From: Spartobacteria bacterium
GTDB lineage: Bacteria > Verrucomicrobiota > Verrucomicrobiia > Chthoniobacterales > UBA10450
Direction of reading: 5' to 3'
Length of the DNA stretch: 51,250 bases
Assembly: GCA_003134765.1 (NCBI GenBank)
Contig: PLCM01000031.1
Location: 78,290 to 129,539, forward strand
A program made the position numbers and the translations under genes. Each line of letters opens with the position of its first letter. Position 1 is the first letter of the stretch. This document shows positions 8,301-14,799 of this stretch, piece by piece. The notes below the pieces were generated by a model, which did no database searches, was not told the origin of the DNA, and saw only the letters and a program-made list of their open reading frames with translations.

Positions 8301-9994
8301 TCATCGCCGCCCTGGATCAAGGGCGGCAGGCTGCGCGGTTGCCGGACCGGCGACGCGGCGACCGGCTTCCCCGGCATCCGCGCGGGGAGCAGCGGCATCT
8401 TCCAGATCGGGCGCGGTGTCGAACGGCGAACGAAGAGCCGATTCTTCGAATCCACGGGAGAGAAGAGCGCCTGGGCCTGGCTGTGATTCTCCGAGCCCCC
8501 GATGAAGAGCAGCCCACCCGTGCGCAACGAAAAATGGAAAACGTCGAACACCTGCGCCTGCGCGTTGCCTTTGAGGTAAATCAGGAGGTTGCGGCAGCAG
8601 ACGAGATCGCAGCGGGAGAACGGCGCGTCCCTGAGCACATTGTGCGCGGCGAAAAGAACTTTTTCCCGGATTTCCTTGCGCACCCGATAGCGTCCGTGAT
8701 CGCGCACGAAAAACTCCCGGAGCCGTTCCGGCGAAATATCTGCTTCGATCATGGACGGGTACAATCCGTCGCGCGCGTCCGCGATCGCCTGCTCGTCGAT
8801 GTCGGTCGCGAACAGCTGGACGTTCGGCGGATTCGAAAGGCGATTCGCGTGCTCGCAGAGGAGCATCGCGATGGAGTACGCTTCCTCACCCGTCGCACAA
8901 CCGGCCACCCAGACGCGCACCTCGTCGTCCTTCTTTTTGCCGGCGAAAAGTTGCGGAATGTGCGCCTCGAGCGCCGCAAACGCATCCCGGTCCCGGAAGA
9001 AATGGGTGACGCCGATGAGTAAATCCTGAAGCAGCGCGCGGGTTTCGACCGCATGGGTGCGCATGAACTCGAGGTACTTGGGAATGCTCTCTATCGAATT
9101 GACCTGGAGCCGGCGCGCGATGCGGCGCAGGACGGTGGCGCGTTTGTAGTGGGTGAAGTCGTGGCCGGTCTGGGCCCGAACGTCCGCCAGCACTTCCGCG
9201 ATGGCTGATTCATCCTCGGGATCGCGCGTCTCCTCGGAAACCGTCGGGCCGCCCGGCGCATCTTCGTCCTTCGCATGCGGCTCGTCCGCATCGGGAATCT
9301 CCGGCGGTAACTTCATCCGCCGCTCGTTCCGGGCGAACTGCAATAACTTCGGCGCCATCTTTTCGACGGGGAGCACCCAATCCACCATCCCGGTGCTGAT
9401 CGCCGTCGCCGGCATGCTGTTGTGCTCCGCTTCGTTCGGATCCTGCGCGATGGTCAGGCCGCCCTGGGCGCGGATGTGTTTCAACCCGATCACGCCATCC
9501 GAATCCGTTCCGGAAAGGATGACGGAGACGGCGCGCTGGCCGTAGGCCCGGGCGAGGGTGCGGAAAAATAAATCGATCGTGACCCGGCGGCCGAGCCGCC
9601 GTTGCGGTGGAACCAGATGCAGCGTGCTGCCTTCAAAAGTGAGCTGGTGATTCGGCGGAATGACGTAAACGTGATTGGGCCGCACGTGCATCGGCTCGCT
9701 CACCTGCGTCACCGGCATCCGCGTTTTTTGCTGAAGCACGTTCGCGAGCTGGCTTTCGTATTCCGGCGAGAGATGCATCACCACCACGAACGCGAGCCCG
9801 CTCTCGGGATTCATGTCCGTGAAAAACTGCTGGAGCGGGCCGATCCCGCCCGCCGATGCGCCGAGCCCCACGACCGCCGCGGGCTCATCCGGATCGCGCC
9901 GTTTCCGCGATCCGTTGCTCGATCCGCCGGCCGTCTCGCCCGTAGCTGCTAGTTCGCGGGCCGTCTTTTTTGCACCGTCGGGCATGCCGTCCAT
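5372..9994 (-). CDS. CheB-CheR-PAS-histidine kinase fusion
   Basis: One polypeptide of 1540 residues from the ATG at 9994 (a TTG at 10006 would add four). Domains in order: CheB methylesterase, about residues 35-230, with catalytic S47 (GLGASAGG), H74 and D166 (SGTDSDG); CheR methyltransferase, about 260-530, with SAM loop VWVAGCATGEEAYSIAM near 358; a PAS-like segment near 600-690; a long Glu/Ser heptad coiled coil, about 718-802; four PAS domains, about 803-1330; HisKA_3 with phosphoacceptor H1352 in GEDLHDMVCQE; and HATPase_c with DDGKGFALR near 1500. No transmembrane segment is visible, so it is cytosolic. The CheB and CheR active sites look intact. It is followed by its likely NarL-type partner. 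No chemoreceptor is nearby, so the methylation target is unknown. Confidence 0.95.
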   Translation of the reverse strand: MDGMPDGAKKTARELAATGETAGGSSNGSRKRRDPDEPAAVVGLGASAGGIGPLQQFFTDMNPESGLAFVVVMHLSPEYESQLANVLQQKTRMPVTQVSEPMHVRPNHVYVIPPNHQLTFEGSTLHLVPPQRRLGRRVTIDLFFRTLARAYGQRAVSVILSGTDSDGVIGLKHIRAQGGLTIAQDPNEAEHNSMPATAISTGMVDWVLPVEKMAPKLLQFARNERRMKLPPEIPDADEPHAKDEDAPGGPTVSEETRDPEDESAIAEVLADVRAQTGHDFTHYKRATVLRRIARRLQVNSIESIPKYLEFMRTHAVETRALLQDLLIGVTHFFRDRDAFAALEAHIPQLFAGKKKDDEVRVWVAGCATGEEAYSIAMLLCEHANRLSNPPNVQLFATDIDEQAIADARDGLYPSMIEADISPERLREFFVRDHGRYRVRKEIREKVLFAAHNVLRDAPFSRCDLVCCRNLLIYLKGNAQAQVFDVFHFSLRTGGLLFIGGSENHSQAQALFSPVDSKNRLFVRRSTPRPIWKMPLLPARMPGKPVAASPVRQPRSLPPLIQGGDDKVTGEIGTEGVRAGHARREVLFGELHLRLLEQYGPPSMVVNESHDIVHLSENAGRYLHFVAGEPTANVVKIINPALQIELRTALFKAGQLKGPVKSAPQKVEFDGTSEIITLEVRPMDGNDQAHGFFLVLFEKESAGPEAAAAPVSQERIMREAEEELQFLKQQLNATVEQYEAANEELKASNEELQAMNEELRSATEELETSKEEMQSVNEELSTVNHELRSSVEELSSTNTDLNNLMASTDIGTVFLDRQLRIHRFTPSAQKIFNLIPADMGRPISDITSNLNYEGFIPDAEKVIQSLTTIEREVQLGDASWYLTRIAPYRTAEDRIAGVVATFIDISRRKAAEEEVHAGAVRYRTLFELVPVAVYITDAEGNIQEYNRRAVELWGRAPGREKFCGSFKIFYPDGRPMPHEKCPMARVLRGEELQASDLEILVEQEKGVRRNVLVAPRTIKNDAGEITGAINCLHDITHRKHAEELLRESEKRFRTVADNVPQVIWTNDPGGTPNYFNRRWYEYTGLSFEESVGPGRQLIIHPEDAPAVVERWEKARATGEVFEAEYRMRRKDGVYRWFIGRNVPLRDDGKVLSWFGSATDIDDYKQAEARLRASEERFRVMVEGARDYAMFLLDPANVITFWSNGAERVFGWTQEEAVGQSGSMIFTPEDRRSGKVEEEINTALSDGRALDRRFHLRKDGSRFWTDGVLMRLEDENGQLRGFAKVARDASDQRRIDEELAHARDEMEQRVVERTRELLAMNSELERTMAQRQQLERELLEISEREKRRIGEDLHDMVCQELTATALFLKSSAKKLAKENPGAAETLEQSAQTVNRNVVIARELAGGLQAIELTASGLKNALRDLAAQACENTGIKCHFKCARGVRVPDETAALHLYRVAQEAVTNAIKHSGAKNVLISLDQDPKHVCVSVQDDGKGFALRKRRKGLGLHMMRYRANALGGELKVERRRTGGMDITCVIPVKR

Positions 9995-10023
9995 TATGCG
10001 TCGCAATCAGATCACTGGCGAAT

Positions 10024-10035
10024 CCTCATATGAGG
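10024..10035. promoter_or_regulatory. 12-bp perfect palindrome upstream of the kinase
   Basis: CCTCATATGAGG lies 30 bases upstream of the kinase ATG. It could be a regulator-binding site. The gap 9995-10278 shows no other clear gene. No consensus promoter was recognised. Confidence 0.25.
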
Positions 10036-10278
10036 AACGCGTCTCACAGAGGCCACGGATTTGCGGCGGACCCAGTCGACCCCCTGGGAAACGTCGCGGA
10101 GGGTGAAACGGATGCTTATTGTTCGAGGGCCCCGGGGAATCCGCCTGGCGGTGGTGATTTTTTCGATCATGGATCGGGCTGAAGCAGCGTTCCTTAGGGC
10201 GCGATCAGAATTTCTTCGATGCCACAGTCAGGTGGAGCGCAGCCGACCGGCCGCCGAGGTTACTCCGTTCCACGGGAG

Positions 10279-10563
10279 ATGACTGCAAAACGTATCGGCA
10301 AAATCGCGGCCCGCCAGCGGGCCGAATTGTATTACGAGGCTCACCCCCGCAGTCCGTCGGCCGCGAGAATGCCGAAGCTCTTTGTCCGGTCGGGAGTCTG
10401 GGTCGCTTTGTTGGGCCGGAGCGTGCGCGAGGGCATCGCGGGTTTCGGCCCGTCGATTGAAGCGGCGCTGCGCGCCTTCGACGCTCAATATCTTCAGGCA
10501 CTCCGCCCCTGTGCTTCCGAGCCGGGTCAAACGACCGCGGCTCACGCGCTCGCCCATCGATGA
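10279..10563 (+). CDS. Small hypothetical protein
   Basis: About 94 residues from the ATG at 10279; an in-frame ATG at 10219 is an alternative. The N-terminus is basic (MTAKRIGKIAARQRAELYYE). The middle holds a conserved-looking amphipathic block, GVWVALLGRSVREGIAGFGP, followed by IEAALRAFDAQYLQALRPC. I believe this block recurs in small uncharacterised proteins of related bacteria but cannot name a family. The stop overlaps the next small gene by four bases (ATGA), so the two are probably translated together. The opposite strand is also open here (10228-10557), but its translation is low in complexity and less convincing. Confidence 0.5.
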   Translation: MTAKRIGKIAARQRAELYYEAHPRSPSAARMPKLFVRSGVWVALLGRSVREGIAGFGPSIEAALRAFDAQYLQALRPCASEPGQTTAAHALAHR

Positions 10564-10676
10564 GTGCAGCGAAGAAACCTGCTCCGCCTAAAACAGCGAG
10601 CGATCAATTCTATCGCTGCCCAGATTGCGGCAAACCTTCGACAACCAGCAGCGCGAGTGCTCGCCTAGGCTCGTAA
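10560..10676 (+). CDS. 38-residue protein with one CxxC knuckle
   Basis: ATG at 10560 overlaps the preceding stop as ATGA. It reads MSAAKKPAPPKTASDQF, then YRCPDCGKPSTTSS, and stops with TAA at 10674-10676. YRCPDCGKP looks like half of a zinc ribbon, so a metal-bound dimer or a binding partner would be needed to complete the site. Its last 12 bases overlap the 3' end of the converging glycosyltransferase gene. The four-base overlap is the main evidence that it is expressed. No family recognised. Confidence 0.4.
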   Translation: MSAAKKPAPPKTASDQFYRCPDCGKPSTTSSASARLGS

Positions 10677-11429
10677 TGGAGCCGGCGCGGCCTCGGGTCG
10701 GCCGACGGTCAGCTTGATTCGCGCGCAAACGTGGCGACGAAAACGGCAACAGATTCTGTTTAGCCGCGGAATCGGCCCGCCAGCTACATAGAGCATGAGA
10801 ATCACGGCATAAACCAACGTGGTTCGACAAGGTCCCCATTTCTCGAAAGTCCGTGGACTGCTGATGATCTCGCTCCGCAATTGCACCATGCGCCCGGCGC
10901 GTTTCAGCCGCCGATACAGTTCCGCATCCTCGAGAATCGGCACGATCGGGTACGGGCCCACCCGATCGAAGGCAGACCGCCGGCAGAAAATCCCGTGGTC
11001 GCCCAACGCGAATCCAAACACGCTCACGCCAAGATTTCCGAGGGAATCGCTCACCCGGTAAATCCACTCGGGCCGCGGATAACGCAGGCGGAAACAGCCG
11101 CCCGCGACGCGAGAATCGGTCAGGGCAACGCGAATTTCGGCGATGGAGGTCGCAGGCACTTCAGCGTCCGCGTGCAGAAACCAAAGCACTTTCCCCCGGG
11201 CGATTGTCGCGCCTGAATTCATCTGGGTCGCCCGTCCAGGCCGCACTTTGATCACGCGGTCTGCCAACTCCCGAGCGATCCGCCGGGTCGCATCCAGACT
11301 GCCGCCATCGACGACAATGACCTCCAGGTCCGTGCTCAGTTTTCGCAGCTCTCGCAGAAACTGGCCCAGCAAGGGCGCCTCATTGAGAACCGGAACGATG
11401 ATCGAAAGAAATGGCGCTCTGGTGTTCAT
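10665..11429 (-). CDS. Family 2 glycosyltransferase (TIGR04283-like)
   Basis: About 254 residues from the ATG at 11429 (MNTRAPFLSIIVPVLNE); a longer reading to 11480 adds a non-conserved leader. The GT-A fold shows the usual start SIIVPVLNEAPLLGQFL, the nucleotide-binding EVIVVDGGSLDATRRIA, the metal-binding WFLHADAEVP in place of a plain DxD, and the acceptor-side EDAELYRRLKRAGR. The C-terminus has a hydrophobic patch (LVYAVILMLYVAGG) that may touch the membrane. The family transfers a sugar from a nucleotide-sugar donor; the substrate is not predictable. Proteins of this subgroup are often beside selenium/arsenic rSAM genes, but none is seen here. Confidence 0.88.
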   Translation of the reverse strand: MNTRAPFLSIIVPVLNEAPLLGQFLRELRKLSTDLEVIVVDGGSLDATRRIARELADRVIKVRPGRATQMNSGATIARGKVLWFLHADAEVPATSIAEIRVALTDSRVAGGCFRLRYPRPEWIYRVSDSLGNLGVSVFGFALGDHGIFCRRSAFDRVGPYPIVPILEDAELYRRLKRAGRMVQLRSEIISSPRTFEKWGPCRTTLVYAVILMLYVAGGPIPRLNRICCRFRRHVCARIKLTVGRPEAAPAPLRA

Positions 11430-11518
11430 CGGATCCGCATCATTCTGAATTCGAATTCCGAAGCCCGAAATCCGAAACAACGCAAAAGCACGAAGCTCTA
11501 ACGGGTCGAATTTCGGAG

Positions 11519-11541
11519 TTCCCTCCGCCGCGAAACCGTTC
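11519..11541. repeat. 23-bp motif, copy 2
   Basis: TTCCCTCCGcCGCgAAACC followed by GTTC, matching 1982-2004 at 21 of 23 positions. It lies 90 bases upstream of the glycosyltransferase start on the minus strand, in the same orientation relative to its downstream gene as copy 1. Confidence 0.4.
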
Positions 11542-11564
11542 CTCGACCGACCGCGCGCACTCCG

Positions 11565-11960
11565 CTAGCCGACAGCCACGTTGCCGTTACCGTTCCGAGA
11601 TGCGGCCAAACTCATCCGTTCAAGGACGCGTTGCAGGCCGATCAAATCCACCGGCTTTGCGAAATACAAATCGAACCCGGCGGCATGTCCGCGCTCCTGG
11701 TCGGCGGCGGTGAAGTAGGCGCTCACGGCGATTGCCGTCATATGCCGGTTGCGGCGCCGCGCTTCGGCGATGAATTCGAACCCGCTCCGATCCGGCAGCC
11801 CGATGTCGCTGAGAAGGACGTCGACTTCGGTGTCCTCGAGAAAACTCAGTCCGCCCGCCACGGAATCGCTCGTCGAAACGGTGTGACCCCAGCTTCTCAG
11901 GATAGCGGCGAATGCTCGCTGCGTATCGAGGTGGTCCTCGACGAGAAGAATGGAACACAT
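11565..11960 (-). CDS. Stand-alone response-regulator receiver
   Basis: About 131 residues from the ATG at 11960; a TTG at 11972 is possible. It is a complete single receiver domain: acidic pocket ED in ILLVEDHLDT, phosphoacceptor Asp in DVLLSDIGLPDRSG, the switch Ser in IAVSAYFT and the conserved Lys in YFAKPVDL. There is no output domain. Such proteins act by phosphorelay or by docking to partners. No kinase is adjacent; the nearest is the large hybrid 1.6 kb away, on the same strand but separated by the glycosyltransferase and by genes on the other strand. The C-terminus ends in a short Gly/Asn tail. Confidence 0.9.
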   Translation of the reverse strand: MCSILLVEDHLDTQRAFAAILRSWGHTVSTSDSVAGGLSFLEDTEVDVLLSDIGLPDRSGFEFIAEARRRNRHMTAIAVSAYFTAADQERGHAAGFDLYFAKPVDLIGLQRVLERMSLAASRNGNGNVAVG

Positions 11961-12079
11961 TGGGACGGGCAATCAGTGATCGCTCTCTAACGTATCGACA
12001 GCCGATCCGTTATTGGTCGGGTCTTTTCTGATGCGGTTGTAGGGATTTTACTGATGTTAGCAACTTTGGTTCGGATTCA

Positions 12080-12406
12080 ATGAAACAAACCTCGCCCTCG
12101 AGCCTTCGATTCCATGCGCGCGGAAAAGCGGCTTCCGCCGTATTTAAAATGAGTCCAACCCACGATATGAGCGATCCGATACCCGACGAAAAATCCAGTG
12201 GCGAAAAAGCCCATGCCGCCCTGATCGCAAGACTGGCCCGTCTCTACCGAAAACCGACTGGCGTACGACCGCCGCAATCATTGCAACCCACGCCGGAAGC
12301 CGCCAAGAGTCGCGTCACCAGGCTCCGCCAGAAACAGCGGCTCCTGCAAAAATCAAAGCGCCCCCCGGCTTTGCAGCCACCGGCTCGAGATCCGCTGTCG
12401 CCTTGA
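12080..12406 (+). CDS. Doubtful small basic protein
   Basis: An open frame of 108 codons rich in Arg, Lys, Pro and Ala. An inner ATG at 12167 (MSDPIPDEKSSGEKAHAALI) may be the true start and gives 79 residues. The C-terminal half is strongly basic (SRVTRLRQKQRLLQKSKRPP). No family is recognised and no Shine-Dalgarno sequence stands out. It fills an otherwise empty gap between 11961 and 12420, which is the main reason to list it. Confidence 0.25.
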   Translation: MKQTSPSSLRFHARGKAASAVFKMSPTHDMSDPIPDEKSSGEKAHAALIARLARLYRKPTGVRPPQSLQPTPEAAKSRVTRLRQKQRLLQKSKRPPALQPPARDPLSP

Positions 12407-12420
12407 TTCCGGCGACGACC

Positions 12421-12708
12421 CTAACCGCCCCAAAGGTTCGCCTCACGCGTTCCAAGCGTGGCAATTCTGGAAGCGGACGAAGCGTTGCCCTGATAGAACC
12501 AATCGCTCGTCACCGAAGGACACTCCGGTGTCGGGCAGTGGACTGAATAGGAGCCATCATGCTCGCGGGCGAACTGGATTTGCCGCCCGGTGATCGTGCG
12601 ATCGCACAAGACACAGACGCGTTGATCGTCGAGCGAATACCATTTGTGGCGCAGATCGGTCGCCTGAAGGATCGCGAGTTTCTCTTCTGGCCGGAGTTGT
12701 GAATCCAT
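12421..12708 (-). CDS. Small zinc-ribbon-like protein
   Basis: 95 residues with two cysteine pairs, CVLCDR and CPTPECP, spaced about 27 residues apart, as in a treble-clef or ribbon zinc site. The segment between them (TITGRQIQFAREHDGSYSVH) is strand-rich. The N-terminus is helical (MDSQLRPEEKLAILQATDLR). It resembles small uncharacterised proteins but I cannot name a family. It is divergent from the sigma factor gene, and both may share the control region 12709-12919. Confidence 0.6.
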   Translation of the reverse strand: MDSQLRPEEKLAILQATDLRHKWYSLDDQRVCVLCDRTITGRQIQFAREHDGSYSVHCPTPECPSVTSDWFYQGNASSASRIATLGTREANLWGG

Positions 12709-12919
12709 CTGGACGGCTCCGAATTAAATCCGATCGGCCCCCGGGTTGAAATAGGCAGAGCGGCTGACGCGCCCATAAGACAAACCCCTAACGGACGGTG
12801 AAATTCCGCCGCGCCTCCTTTCGATCCGCAGGAGAGCGCTCATCGGGATTTTTCCGACCGCACGATAATGCGGGGCGCTTATGGCCTGCGCGCCCCTGGC
12901 GTCCGAACTTACCGTTACC

Positions 12920-13537
12920 ATGGCCATATTCCCGGAAATCCTTCCCCAACTCGACGGCGCGGATGGCTCTTTTATCTGCGACGAAATGCTGATGCAGGAA
13001 ATCACGCTCCGGCGGCAGCAGGCGCTGAAGGAACTTTATTCGCGCTATGCCCGTTCGCTGCGCGCCCTGATCGGCAGCGTCGTGCACGAGGAATCGGAAG
13101 CGGACGATGTGCTCCAGGAATCGTTCCTTCAAATCTGGCGCGAGGCACACCATTACTCCCCCAAAGCGGGCAAGCCCCTTGGTTGGGTGATTACGATCGC
13201 CCGCCGCCGCGCGATCGACCGGGTCCGGCGACGGGACAGCTATCGCCGCGCGAAGCAGCGCTTCGAGGAAGCGATCAAGCCAGAAGCGCAAACGACCCGC
13301 AGCGGCGGACCGGAGGCCGTGGTGTCGCAAAGCGATCTCCGCCGTTTTCTCGGGCGGCAGATGCGGACCTTGCCGCGAGTCCAACGAGAAGCGGTCGAAA
13401 TGGCGTATTTCCGCGGGTTGAGCCAGCGCGAGATCGCCGCGACGACAAACACGCCGCTCGGGACGGTGAAGACGCGTCTGCAATTGGGGCTGCGGAAATT
13501 GACACAGTGCGTCCGGCCTTTGCGCCACAAGATTTAG
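12920..13537 (+). CDS. ECF-type RNA polymerase sigma factor
   Basis: About 205 residues from the ATG at 12920 (MAIFPEILPQLDG); an ATG at 12881 is in frame. Region 2 is clear: LKELYSRYARSLRALIGSVV, then ADDVLQESFLQIWREAHHY, then GWVITIARRRAIDRVRRRDS. Region 4 is the helix-turn-helix LPRVQREAVEMAYFRGLSQR followed by EIAATTNTPLGTVKTRLQLG. Regions 1 and 3 are absent, as in ECF factors; it looks closest to the SigK/SigL-like groups. No anti-sigma factor gene is next to it, unlike many ECF systems, so its control is unknown. Confidence 0.93.
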   Translation: MAIFPEILPQLDGADGSFICDEMLMQEITLRRQQALKELYSRYARSLRALIGSVVHEESEADDVLQESFLQIWREAHHYSPKAGKPLGWVITIARRRAIDRVRRRDSYRRAKQRFEEAIKPEAQTTRSGGPEAVVSQSDLRRFLGRQMRTLPRVQREAVEMAYFRGLSQREIAATTNTPLGTVKTRLQLGLRKLTQCVRPLRHKI

Positions 13538-13592
13538 GGTGGCCGGAGTTCCGATAGGGTTTTCGGGATCGGGACTCCGGCAGGGCCTTCCC

Positions 13593-13666
13593 TCCTGCTC
13601 TTGATCCTTTCCAGTAGCGTCGACCGCTCAGGAGATTAGGAGCAAGATCAGGATCAGGAGCAGGAA
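13593..13666. repeat. GATCAGGAGCAGG-type inverted repeat, copy 3
   Basis: The left arm contains TCCTGCTCTTGATCCTTT and the right arm AGGAGCAAGATCAGG then ATCAGGAGCAGGA. The unit sits in the convergent gap between the sigma factor and the thioredoxin-like pseudogene, the same setting as copy 2. Confidence 0.6.
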
Positions 13667-13673
13667 AAACAGG

Positions 13674-14254
13674 CTAGACCAGATCGCACGCATCGGCGGG
13701 CATCCAATGCGCATCGCGACCTTCCCATTTTACGTTGCAGCCGATTGGGTTGGTCACCGGGACGCTGATCCGCCTGCCGGCGAGATGTTCTTCCAAGGCG
13801 CGATCGAGATCGTGGGTGGTTGCGCGCTCGGCCTGGCGAGGGTTGTCTACAGCGCGGCCGGTGTAGATGAGTTTTCGTTCGCGATCGAAAACGCAAAAAT
13901 GCGGCGTTCGCCACATCCCATAAGCTTTCGCGACCTCCTGGGTGGCGTCATGAAGGTAAAGCAGGAAAACTTGTGCTCGCGCATGCGCGCCTGCGTGTGC
14001 GGGAAATCATCCTCGACGTAGGTGTTGGGGCTGTTCGAATTGATGGCGACAAAACGGATTCCGCGCCGGGCGAATTTGTCGGCGGTCTGCCTTGTTGTTT
14101 CGTCGGAACCGGTGACGTAGGGGCAATGATTGCAGGTAAAGGAAATCACCAACACCGGATCGGCTGCGAAATCATCCAGCGTATGAGTTTTTCCATCCGT
14201 CGCGGGCAGGCGAAAAGGCGGCGCGGCCGCGCCAATTGGCAAGGTGAAGCTCAC
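13674..14254 (-). pseudogene. Thioredoxin/peroxiredoxin-like protein, frameshifted
   Basis: Two overlapping frames together encode one thioredoxin-fold protein of the family with the signature FTCNHCPYV. The first frame (likely GTG start at 14254, VSFTLPIGAAAPPFRLPATDG; TTG at 14287 possible) carries the CNHC motif and runs through [19 protein letters not shown]. After about position 13970 the homology jumps to another frame ([20 protein letters not shown]) and continues to the normal C-terminus ([17 protein letters not shown]). A single missing base near 13966-13975 explains the break. Without repair the product would lose the C-terminal third. It could be a real mutation or a sequencing error. 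It is divergent from the glutaredoxin gene. Confidence 0.8.
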
Positions 14255-14314
14255 TTCATTTCTTAACGCCGCGAAGAGCGAATGCAAACCGCGCCCGGCA
14301 TGCTAGGTTCTGGA

Positions 14315-14650
14315 ATGGATAAGCCCAAGATCACTGCCTACCTCAAGACTACCTGCGGCTGGAGCGCCGGCGTTCGCGCCGTGCTCGCCAAATACAATCT
14401 TCCCTACACCGAAAAGGACATTATTCAGAACCCCGCTTTCCGCTGGGAAATGGAAACAAAGAGCGGCCAGCCGCTCTCGCCCTGCATTGAGATCAACGAC
14501 AAGATGCTCGCGGACGTGAGCGGTGACGAGGTCGAGGAATACCTCATCGGAAACAAGCTGGTCGAAGCGAACGTCGCCGACGCCGGAGTGCCAACCAATG
14601 CCCCTTGCGCCCACGAGCAACCCGCCAGCGCCGTCCAGATGCGACTTTGA
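14315..14650 (+). CDS. Glutaredoxin-like protein
   Basis: 111 residues from the ATG at 14315. The fold shows KITAYLKTTCGWSAGVRAVL near the N-terminus, where the active site is CGWS: one cysteine followed by Gly-Trp-Ser, so it is monothiol-type. The later segment ETKSGQPLSPCIEINDKMLA holds the cis-proline and the glutathione-binding turn. The C-terminal 30 residues are a tail with extra Cys (NAPCAHEQP) not normal for the family. It is probably a cytosolic redox carrier or an iron-sulfur-related protein. The gene is divergent from the thioredoxin-like pseudogene with about 60 bases between starts. Confidence 0.85.
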   Translation: MDKPKITAYLKTTCGWSAGVRAVLAKYNLPYTEKDIIQNPAFRWEMETKSGQPLSPCIEINDKMLADVSGDEVEEYLIGNKLVEANVADAGVPTNAPCAHEQPASAVQMRL

Positions 14651-14681
14651 GCGTTGCAGTCATTTGCGCGACCTACTCTTC

Positions 14682-14782
14682 GTCATTCTGAGCGGAGCGC
14701 AGCGGAGTCGAAAAACCCCGTGTTGGGCGAGCGACGTCGATCTGGAGCAACTCGGGGGTCCCTCGACTACGCTCGGGATGAC
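14682..14782. repeat. GTCATCCCGAGC element, copy B
   Basis: Starts GTCATTCTGAGCGGAGCGC and ends CCCTCGACTACGCTCGGGAT + GAC, giving inverted ends. A central part contains GCGAGCGACGTCGATC, related to the centre of copy D. It lies between the glutaredoxin and PBP1A genes. Confidence 0.7.
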
Positions 14783-14799
14783 GCGCTAACGATTCGACG

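Noticed and set aside
7250..9022. A 590-codon open frame opposite the CheB/CheR kinase
   Set aside because: The minus-strand product has intact domains throughout; the plus-strand product does not match anything.
10228..10557. Minus-strand frame of 109 codons
   Set aside because: Low-complexity Arg/Gly/Pro product opposite a better plus-strand frame; kept as a minor alternative only.
11503..11552. Stem-rich stretch that looked like part of a tRNA
   Set aside because: There is no GTTCGA T loop and no acceptor or anticodon arm that fits; it is a simple GGGTCGA/TCGACC fold.
12788..13528. A 246-codon minus-strand frame over the sigma factor
   Set aside because: The plus strand encodes clear sigma regions 2 and 4.
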